Origin: Pseudomonadota bacterium
GTDB lineage: Bacteria; Myxococcota; Myxococcia; Myxococcales; Anaeromyxobacteraceae
Direction: 5' to 3'
DNA length: 16,560 nt
NCBI GenBank assembly: GCA_023419875.1
Contig: JAEZXM010000334.1
Coordinates: 1 to 16,560 of the forward strand
Shown piece by piece: positions 1 through 7,400 of the stretch. Within the stretch, counting starts at the first letter, position 1, and each line of letters begins with the position of its first letter. Both the position numbers and the translations under genes were made by a program. The notes under the pieces are model-generated. The model ran no database searches. It was not told where the DNA came from and saw nothing but the letters and a program-made list of their open reading frames with translations.

Positions 1-1642
1 TGAGCGTGAGGGTCCGGTTCCACACCGGCGCGCCTGGCCTCGACTCCGCCGGATCGGCGAAGAAGTAGCCCTGGCGCAGGAACTGGTAGCGGCTCCCCGG
101 CGGTGCGTCCCGCAGGGCGGGCTCGACCCGGGCGTTCGGAGCCTCCTGGAGCGAGGTGGGGTTGAGCGCGTCCAGGAAGTTGAGCAGCGCGTCCGGCTGC
201 TCGACGGTGAAGAGCCGGTCGTAGAGCCGCACCGCCGCCGGGACGGACCGCGTCGCGTGCACCCAGTGGATGGTGCCGCCGGCGCGCCGTCCTCCGTCGC
301 CCTTCATCGTGGAGGCGTCGTAGCTGCAGCGGAGCGCCTGCACCTCGCCGGCCTCGCCGCGCACCACGCCCTCGCAGCGGACGACGCAGGCGCCGGCCAG
401 GCGGACCTCGCGCCCGGGGGCGAGCCGCTTCCAGTCCCTGGGAGGCGTCTCCGCGAAGTCGTCGCGCTCCACGAGCAGCTCGCCGCCGAACGGCACCTTG
501 CGGCTGCCGCCGCGGTCCGGCTCGCCGGGCCACCAGGGGAGCTCCAGCTCCACCTGCTTGCCGGGCGGCCAGTTCTCGATCCGGAGCGGCAGCGGGTTCA
601 GGACCGCGAGCGCCCGGGGCGACCGGCCCTCGAGGTCGCTGCGGATCGCGTACTCGAGCTTGCCGATGTCCACGAGGCTGTTGTTCTTGGCGACGCCGAT
701 GAGGTCTGCGAACTCCCGCAGCGCCTCGGGGGTGACGCCGCGCCGGCGCATCCCGGCCACGGTGGGCATGCGCGGATCGTCCCAGCCGGAGACCCGCTTC
801 TCGGCGACGAGCTGGAGCAGCTTCCGCTTCGACAGCACGGTGTAGCCGAGCGCCAGCCGCGCGAACTCGTACTGCCGCGGCCGCGGGTCCCACGGCCCGA
901 GGTTGTCGAGCACCCAGTCGTAGAGCTCTCGGTTGGACTCGAACTCGAGGGTGCAGATCGAGTGGGTGATCCCCTCGAACGCGTCCTCCAGCGGATGGAC
1001 GAAGTCGTACATCGGGTAGATGCACCAGGCGTCGCCGGTCCGGTGGTGGCGGGCGTGGCGGATCCGGTAGAGGAGCGGATCGCGCATGATGACGTTCGGG
1101 TGCGCCATGTCGATGCGCGCCCGGAGCACGCAGGCCCCGTCCTCGAACTCGCCCTTTCGCATGCGCCGCAGGAGGTCCAGGTTCTCCGCCGGCGCGCGAT
1201 CGCGGAACGGGCTGTTCACCCCCGGCCGCTCGAACGAGCCGCGCTGCTCGCGGATCCGGTCCTGGGGCTGGCTGTCCACGTACGCCTTGCCCTCGCGGAC
1301 GAGGCGCTCGGCGCACTCGTACATCCGCGCGAAATAGTCGGACGCATAGTAGAGGTGCTCGCCGAAGTCGCCGCCCAGCCAGCGCACGTCCTCCTGGATC
1401 GACTCGACGTACTCGGTCTCCTCGGTGACCGGGTTCGTGTCGTCGAACCGGAGGTGGGTCCGCCCGCCGTACGCCTTCGCCAGGCCGAAGTTGAGCAGGA
1501 TCGACTTGGCGTGACCGACGTGGAGGTAGCCGTTGGGCTCCGGCGGAAAGCGGGTGACCACGCGGCCGCCGTTCCGGCCGCTCCGGAGGTCCTCCTCGAC
1601 GATGTCGGCGAGGAAGTTCTGAGGGCGCGCGCTGGAGGTCAT
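1..1642 (-). CDS. glnS: Glutaminyl-tRNA synthetase, C-terminus cut by window edge
   Basis: Charges tRNA-Gln with glutamine in the cytoplasm. About 547 codons are present from an ATG at 1642 and the frame runs off the left edge. The protein follows E. coli GlnRS closely along its length. It has a class I HVGH signature at residues 41-44 inside RFPPEPNGYLHVGH, LRFDDTNP shortly after, WCIYPMYDF and THSICTLEF in the catalytic core, the KMSKS equivalent VLSKRKL at residues 269-275, GWDDPRMPT, and the C-terminal beta-barrel anticodon-binding region ending in VWNRTLTL. In E. coli that last motif lies about ten residues from the end, so little is probably missing unless an extra C-terminal domain follows. 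The gene lies 101 bp downstream of gltX on the same strand. No Shine-Dalgarno sequence is visible before the ATG; the N-terminus aligns well with the family, which supports this start. Confidence 0.97.
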   Translation of the reverse strand, partial: MTSSARPQNFLADIVEEDLRSGRNGGRVVTRFPPEPNGYLHVGHAKSILLNFGLAKAYGGRTHLRFDDTNPVTEETEYVESIQEDVRWLGGDFGEHLYYASDYFARMYECAERLVREGKAYVDSQPQDRIREQRGSFERPGVNSPFRDRAPAENLDLLRRMRKGEFEDGACVLRARIDMAHPNVIMRDPLLYRIRHARHHRTGDAWCIYPMYDFVHPLEDAFEGITHSICTLEFESNRELYDWVLDNLGPWDPRPRQYEFARLALGYTVLSKRKLLQLVAEKRVSGWDDPRMPTVAGMRRRGVTPEALREFADLIGVAKNNSLVDIGKLEYAIRSDLEGRSPRALAVLNPLPLRIENWPPGKQVELELPWWPGEPDRGGSRKVPFGGELLVERDDFAETPPRDWKRLAPGREVRLAGACVVRCEGVVRGEAGEVQALRCSYDASTMKGDGGRRAGGTIHWVHATRSVPAAVRLYDRLFTVEQPDALLNFLDALNPTSLQEAPNARVEPALRDAPPGSRYQFLRQGYFFADPAESRPGAPVWNRTLTL

Positions 1643-1743
1643 TTCGAGGGGTGTTGGTATCCCAGCGGGACCGGGTGCGCAACGACACAGCCGTGCGGCG
1701 CAGGCGGGGCGGACCGCGGGGGTGGCGGATCGCCGCGGGCCCT

Positions 1744-3159
1744 TCAGACGATCAAGGCGATCGCCGCGTCCAGCCGCGCCAGCGTCTCCTCCCGCCCGAG
1801 AATCTGGACGACGTCGTACATCCCCGGCGACGCCGTCCCGCCGGTGAGCGCCACGCGGACGGGCTGGGCGATCTTCCCGAGTCCGACGCCGCGCTTCTCG
1901 GCGGCGCCCTGGAAGAGCTGCTCGAGCGGCGCGGTGTCGAGCGCGGGCAGGGCGGCGACGCCGTCGCGGATCTCCTGGAGCACGGGCCTCGTCTCGGCGG
2001 TGAGGAACTTGGCCTTGGCCTTGGGGTCGAAGACCGGCGGCGCGTAGAAGTAGCGGAACTGCTCGACGTAGGCGCCGAACGTCGGCGCGCGCTCGCGGGC
2101 CACGGCGCACACGTGGCGGAGCTTGTCGTCCACCTGCGCCGGCAGGCCCGCGGCCTGGAAGTACGGCGCGGCCCGGCGGGCCAGCTCCTCGTCGGACAGC
2201 TTCTTCAGCCACTCGTGGTTCACCCAGGCCATCTTCTCGGGGTTGAAGACGCCCGCGGTCTGCCCCACGTCCTTCAGGTCGAAGGCGGCGACGAGCTCCT
2301 CGAGCGTGAAGATCTCCTGGTCGCCGTGCGACCAGCCGAGCCGGACGAGGTAGTTCACGACCGCCTGGGGGAGGAAGCCCATGTCGCGGTAGGCGGTGAC
2401 GCTGGTCGCGCCGTGGCGCTTCGAGAGCCGGGTCTTGTCGGCGCCGAGGATCATCGGGAAGTGCGCGAACGTCGGCACCGGGTACCCGAGCGCCTGGTAC
2501 ATGAGGATCTGGCGGGCGGTGTTGTTGACGTGGTCGTCGCCGCGGCCGACGAGGTTCACCTCCATGGTGACGTCGTCCACCACCGCGCCGAAGTTGTAGA
2601 GGGGCACGCCGTCGCCCCGGAGGATCACCTCGTCCTGGAGCGTGTCGTGCGGGGTCGAGATGCGGCCCTTCACGAGGTCGTCGAAGCTCGTCTCTCCGGT
2701 CTCGGGCACGCGGAACCGGATCACGTGCGGGCGCGAGGGATCGTAGGGCTTCTCCCGGCAGGTGCCGGGGTAGCGGAACTGCACCTTGGCCGCCTCGGCC
2801 GCCTTGCGCTGCACGTCCAGCTCCTCGCGCGTGCAGTAGCAGGCGAAGGCCTTCTTCTCGCGGACGAGCCTCTCGGCGTGCGCGCGGTAGAGCTCGAGCC
2901 GCTGGGTCTGGAAGTACGGAGGGTGCGGGCCGCCCACCTCCGGCCCCTCGTCCCAGTCGAGCCCGAGCCAGCGCAGGCCCTCGAGGATGGCGTGCACCGC
3001 CTCCTGCGTGGAGCGCTCGCGGTCGGTGTCCTCGATCCGCAGGATGAAGGTGCCGCCCATCCGCCGCGCCCAGAGCCAGTTGAAGAGCGCGGTGCGGGCG
3101 CCGCCGATGTGAAGATAGCCGGTCGGGGAGGGCGCGAAGCGGACGCGGGGCGGGGTCAT
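1744..3159 (-). CDS. gltX: Glutamyl-tRNA synthetase
   Basis: Charges tRNA-Glu with glutamate; cytoplasmic class I synthetase. At 471 residues it is the usual length for bacterial GluRS. The nucleotide-binding signature is RFAPSPTGYLHIGG, with HIGG at residues 17-20, followed by LRIEDTDRERS. A zinc-binding knuckle like that of E. coli GluRS is retained near residues 107-133 (CYC, then YPGTC). The KMSKS equivalent is TRLSKRHGATS near residue 240. The GluRS-type helical anticodon-binding domain fills the C-terminal third. The ATG at 3159 gives an N-terminus (MTPPRVRFAPS) matching the family, although no strong ribosome site precedes it. The gene is 46 bp downstream of a Memo-family gene and 101 bp upstream of glnS, all on one strand, so one transcript is likely (inferred). 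Confidence 0.98.
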   Translation of the reverse strand: MTPPRVRFAPSPTGYLHIGGARTALFNWLWARRMGGTFILRIEDTDRERSTQEAVHAILEGLRWLGLDWDEGPEVGGPHPPYFQTQRLELYRAHAERLVREKKAFACYCTREELDVQRKAAEAAKVQFRYPGTCREKPYDPSRPHVIRFRVPETGETSFDDLVKGRISTPHDTLQDEVILRGDGVPLYNFGAVVDDVTMEVNLVGRGDDHVNNTARQILMYQALGYPVPTFAHFPMILGADKTRLSKRHGATSVTAYRDMGFLPQAVVNYLVRLGWSHGDQEIFTLEELVAAFDLKDVGQTAGVFNPEKMAWVNHEWLKKLSDEELARRAAPYFQAAGLPAQVDDKLRHVCAVARERAPTFGAYVEQFRYFYAPPVFDPKAKAKFLTAETRPVLQEIRDGVAALPALDTAPLEQLFQGAAEKRGVGLGKIAQPVRVALTGGTASPGMYDVVQILGREETLARLDAAIALIV

Positions 3160-3205
3160 GGTGCGCGGAACCTAGTCGAACTCCGCGCTCGGGTCCACGA
3201 GGGCC

Positions 3206-4003
3206 TCACCGCACCACCACCCCCGCGTATCCGACCACGCGCTCGTCGTCTCCGCTCACCTCGCCCGAGTGGGCGTAGCGGACGAGCTCGGCGGTGCGCG
3301 CGCCGAGCGCGCGGGCGGCGAGCAGCATCACCACCGCGGGGATGACCCCGCACATGGTGATCTCCTCCTCGTGCACCCGCCGGTAGAGGCCCTCCGCGTC
3401 GAGCGCCAGGAGCGGCTCGAGCGCCCGCCGATCCGCGACGCGCGCCTCCGCGGCGGGGAGGTAGTGGCTCATGTCCGAGGAGGCGACGAGGAGCGCGGAC
3501 GCGCTCCGGGCGGCGGCGGCCACGGTCTCGGCGAGCCGCTCGCACTCGCCGTACGAGAGGTGGGCGAGGCAGAGGGCGCCGATGGCGACGTCGGCGCGGG
3601 CGCGCTGGAGGAACGGGAGCTGGACCTCGAGCGAGTGCTCGCGCGCGTGGGCGGCGGCGTCCGGTGCGACCCCCGGTCCGGCGGACAGGGACTCGCGGAG
3701 CGCGGGGTCGAGGACGACGGAGCCGAGGGGCGTTCGCCAGGCCTCGGCCGGCGAGAGCGCCGCGCGCGAGAACCCGAGACCGGTGTGGTTCGGACCCAGC
3801 ACGAGGACGCGCGGCGGGACGGCGACGGCCGCGTAGGTCGCACCGGCGACCGCACCCGAGTACATGTACCCCGCGTGCGGGACGACCGCGCCGATCGCCG
3901 TTTTCGCGCTGGGTGCGCCCTCGAGGAAGCGGTCGACGCCCGCCGCGAGCGCCGCCGCGTGCGCGGGGTAGAACGTGCCGGCGACGGCAGGTTCGCGGAT
4001 CAT
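3206..4003 (-). CDS. Memo-family protein (AmmeMemoRadiSam system protein B type)
   Basis: A 265-residue member of the MEMO1 family, related to extradiol dioxygenases. The start is REPAVAGTFYP, the family N-terminal signature. The VPHAGYMYSG block carries H43, GPNHTG carries H73, an SSDMSHYL block follows, and C218 lies in the segment EEITMCGVIPAVVM. H43, H73 and C218 correspond to the metal-binding His, His, Cys trio of human MEMO1. The bacterial form is often encoded with an AMMECR1-domain protein and a radical SAM enzyme, but neither is visible here, so the gene is an orphan within this window. The biochemical role of the bacterial protein is not firmly known. It is transcribed toward gltX and diverges from a response regulator gene whose start lies 27 bp away. 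No Shine-Dalgarno sequence precedes the ATG. Confidence 0.93.
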   Translation of the reverse strand: MIREPAVAGTFYPAHAAALAAGVDRFLEGAPSAKTAIGAVVPHAGYMYSGAVAGATYAAVAVPPRVLVLGPNHTGLGFSRAALSPAEAWRTPLGSVVLDPALRESLSAGPGVAPDAAAHAREHSLEVQLPFLQRARADVAIGALCLAHLSYGECERLAETVAAAARSASALLVASSDMSHYLPAAEARVADRRALEPLLALDAEGLYRRVHEEEITMCGVIPAVVMLLAARALGARTAELVRYAHSGEVSGDDERVVGYAGVVVR

Positions 4004-4030
4004 GGCCGCTTAAGGTATAACGGGCGCGAG
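4004..4030. promoter_or_regulatory. 27-bp divergent spacer with a possible -10 box
   Basis: The start codons of the Memo gene (minus strand) and the response regulator (plus strand) are only 27 bp apart. On the plus strand TATAAC at 4016-4021 resembles a sigma-70 -10 box ending 9 nt before the regulator's ATG. That would give a transcript with almost no leader. No convincing -35 box sits at the right distance. The same bases read GTTATA on the other strand. Neither gene has a clear Shine-Dalgarno sequence here. The promoter call is weak. Confidence 0.25.
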
Positions 4031-4414
4031 ATGGCTCGGAAGACGGTGCTGATCGTCGACGACTCCCAGGCCATCCTCGACGCCCTCACGAGCGCGTTCG
4101 AGGACGTCGGGTACGCCGTGGTGAGCGCGACCGACGGCGAGGAGGTCTTCCGCAAGCTGGCCGCCTCCAACCCGGACGCCCTCCTGCTCGACATCTACAT
4201 GCCCAAGCTCAACGGGGCGGACGTCTGCCGGCTCGTCAAGTCGCACCCGCACTGGAAGAAGACCTACCTCGTGCTGATGTCCTCCCGGATCAGCGAGCGC
4301 GAGGTGGACGTCTACAAGCGGATCGGCGCCGACCAGGTGCTGCGCAAGCCCTTCGATCCCACGCTGGCGGTGGCGATCGTGGACAAGGCGCTGGGCGTGA
4401 ACCGCGCGGACTGA
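4031..4414 (+). CDS. Single-domain CheY-like response regulator
   Basis: A 127-residue stand-alone receiver domain with no output domain. It has the full set of receiver residues: the acidic pair D10-D11 in VLIVDDSQ, the phospho-acceptor D54 in LLLDIYMPKLNG, S84 in the switch position (LMSS), and K106 in LRKPF. It should be phosphorylated on D54 by a histidine kinase and act by protein-protein contact, as CheY and similar regulators do. No kinase or chemotaxis gene is in the window, so the partner is unknown. The ATG at 4031 is chosen because MARKTVLIVDD is the normal N-terminus; the open frame extends far upstream, but that part is antisense to the Memo gene and not protein-like. It ends 19 bp before the end of the convergent large surface-protein gene. 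Confidence 0.95.
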   Translation: MARKTVLIVDDSQAILDALTSAFEDVGYAVVSATDGEEVFRKLAASNPDALLLDIYMPKLNGADVCRLVKSHPHWKKTYLVLMSSRISEREVDVYKRIGADQVLRKPFDPTLAVAIVDKALGVNRAD

Positions 4415-4433
4415 GCGCGCGGCCCGATCGGTC

Positions 4434-7400
4434 TCACGGACAGGCGGTCGCGTAGACCCGCAGCCGGACGTCCTGCACCGATTTCAGCGGGCCCGGGTTC
4501 CAGATCGACAGGGAATAGCCCGTTGCGTTCGGCACGGCGTTCCGCGCGTCGAAGCTCGCGGTGATGGTGTCGTGGTCCACCACGGTGACGGTGGCCGGGA
4601 CCGGGAACCAGTTCGTCTGGTCCACCGAGTACATCATCTGCGAGAAGCCGTTCCCCTGCGCGTCCGGGAGCGCGAAGTTCGTGCCGGCGATGGTCAACGC
4701 CCAGGGCTCGTTCGTCTGGAAGACGCAGGAGGGGGTCACGCTCGTGAGCGTCGGCGTGCCGGGCTGGACGCTGAACGTGACCTCGTTGGACGTGGCCGCA
4801 CCCGGGTTCCGTACCGAGATGCCGTAGACGCCGGTGTCGTGGCCCGAGAGATCGAGGGTGGCGGAGGCCGTGGTCGCGGTCACCGCGGTCGCGGTCGTCG
4901 TCCTCGTCACCGGCGTCACGCTGCTCTGGAGCGGGCCGCGGAGGAGGATGTCCGGCAGCCCCCCGCGAAGGTTCGAGGCCGTGAGCGTGACCGTCACCGG
5001 GAGTCCCTGTTTGTCGCCGCCCGGCGAGACCTTGCTGAGCACCGCGACGTTGGAGAGGACGCGAAAGGAGAACGTGGAGGAGTTCCCGGCGGGGAGGTTG
5101 ACGTAGGCGTTCCAGATGCCGTCGGGCCTCGTTCCGAGGGCGGCCGTGCCGGTGACCGAGCCGTCGTTCACGGTCCCCAGCGTGGCCGCGAACGACGGGG
5201 GGGTGGGCGGGACGATCGTGATCCCGTTTGCGGTACCGAGGCCGTTGCCCGTGAAGGTGAGCGTGATGGTCGAACCCTGATACGTGGGCGACGGGGTGAC
5301 GCTCAGGTTGTCGACCGAGGGCGGGTTCGGGAGCGAGGTGAAGGTGCAGGAGGCCGGGCCATTGGGGCAGGTGGATTGCTGGGATCCGTTGGTCACCGTC
5401 ACCGTGTAAGAGCCGGTCGTCGCGAGGAGCAGCTGCGAGACGAAGAGGCGGCCCGAGTCCACGTACGTCGTGAGCGGGTTCACCGTCTCGGGACCGACGA
5501 AGTGCACGGCCGAGGTCATGTCGAAGCCGGTGCCGGTGATCACGATGTCCACGGGGGAGCCCGTCTGGCCGGAGGAGGGGCTCAGGGAGAGGATGGTCGG
5601 GGTCGCGCTGGTGACGGTCAGGTCGCGGCAGCTGGACCGCTCCGCACCGTCGTTCTCGACCCAGAGCCGGTACCCTCCCGGCTGGAGCCCCGCCGCGTCG
5701 AGCACGCAGTCGAGCCCGCCGCCGGAGGTGGTGGTGGGGAGCCCGAAGCCGTTCACGTCGTCGTGGCACGTCGGGGCCAGATGGCAGACGCTGCCGCTCG
5801 AGAATCCGCTGCCGGTCACGCGGAGCGTCGTGCGGGAGCCCGTGTTGACGCTCGAGGGCGTGACGTCGGTGAGGTTGGGCGCAACCGCCCGCACGCTGAA
5901 CCTGCGGGCGTTCGAGATCACCCGGTCCGGGTTCACCACCCGGAGCTCCAGGACCGTCCTCCCGACCTCCGACAGGTCGAGGTCGAACCGGAGGCTCGTC
6001 GAGCTCGCGACCGGGCAGGGCGGGGACATGCCCGACGGGCAGACCCCCTGGGCCCGGTAGGTCCGGGAACCGGTCAGCGAGGTGACGCGGACCGTGGTGT
6101 CGTCACCCAGCGCGAACCGCTCACCCCTGAGCGTCACGGTGAGGGGGTCGAGGAGGCCGGGGCTCGCCTCGCCCGGGTCGGCCGAGAGGATCTGCGGCGC
6201 GACGTAGCCCGTGGGCCCGCAGACGCCGTCGACGCACTGCTCGCCGGATCCGCAGACGGTCTCGCACGAGCCGCAGTGGCCGGGGTCGCGAACCAGGTCG
6301 ATGCAGCGGTTCTCGCCCTCGCACACGTGGGTGCACGTCGAGAGGTCCACCGACGAGTCCCCATCCTTGCACGCCTGCGCCGAGGCGGCGAGGAGGGCGG
6401 CGAGGCCGAGGAGCGCCGCCCGGTGCGCGGGGCGGCGGGCCCGGAGCGTGGCCCGCGCCGGCGTTCTCCGGCCAAGGACGAGCGGCAGGAGCGCCAGGAG
6501 CAGGAGCGCGGAGAGCCCGCCCGGCTGTCCCGCCCCGCACCCGCCCGACGGGGAGGGGCCCGGGTCGGGGTCGTCGGGATCCATCGCCGGGAAGCACTGG
6601 CCGCGGTTGCACGCGCCGACCGGGCAGGTGGTGGAGTTGCACGGATCGTCCTCGCAGACGCCTCCCTTGCAGATCTGCCGCGCGCCGCAGCTCATCCCGG
6701 CGCAGAGGTCCTCCACGCACTCGGGCTCGTCGTTCTCGTTGATCACGCAGATCCGACCCGTGGCGCAGGGAGGAGCGTCAGCGCAGCGGTCGGTCTCGCA
6801 GAAGCCGTCCGCGCTGCACACCTGGTTCGACGGACAGTCGACGTACACGCACGACTGCACGCAGTCGCCCGCGCGGCAGAACGTGCCGACCGGACAGGCG
6901 ACGCCGCTGCACCGGTCGGCCACACAGGTGCCCTGCTGGCACGTCTGGCCGGTCGCACAGCCGGTGAGATAGCAGCCGCCGCCGGTGCAGTTGCCGGTCG
7001 AGCAGCTCGCTCCGTCACCACACGTGACACCGGTGCACGGGTTCTTGCAGGACACCCCGTACTCGCAGATCTGGCCGAGCGGGCAGGGCGAGGCCCCGCA
7101 GTTCGAGAGCACGCAGGCGCCGACGTCGACGTTGCAGGTGTAGCCGCTCGGGCAGTCGTTCTCCACGCCGCACTGGGCGGGCACGCAGACGCCGTTCAGG
7201 CACGTGAAGTCCGGCCCGCAGAGCGTGGTCGGGTTCTCGTTGATCGTCCCGTCGCAGTTGTTGTCCTTGTCGTCGCACAGCTCCGCCGCGGGGAAGACCA
7301 TCCCGGAGCACCCGCCCAGCACCCCGTCCTTGCAGGCGCGGACGCCGTCCTTGCAGGCGCTCCCCGCCGTCGGATTCCCTTCGACGTCGCGGGCGATGCC

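Noticed and set aside
257..3345. Two plus-strand open frames of 560-600 codons opposite glnS, gltX and the Memo gene
   Set aside because: They are antisense to clear, full-motif genes and their translations are low-complexity and unlike any family.
6543..7230. Cys-rich repeats at residues 865-1085 as TraA-type outer-membrane exchange receptor
   Set aside because: The Cys-rich/MYXO-CTERM layout is similar in outline, but no PA14-like lectin domain is recognisable and no TraB-like OmpA gene is adjacent.
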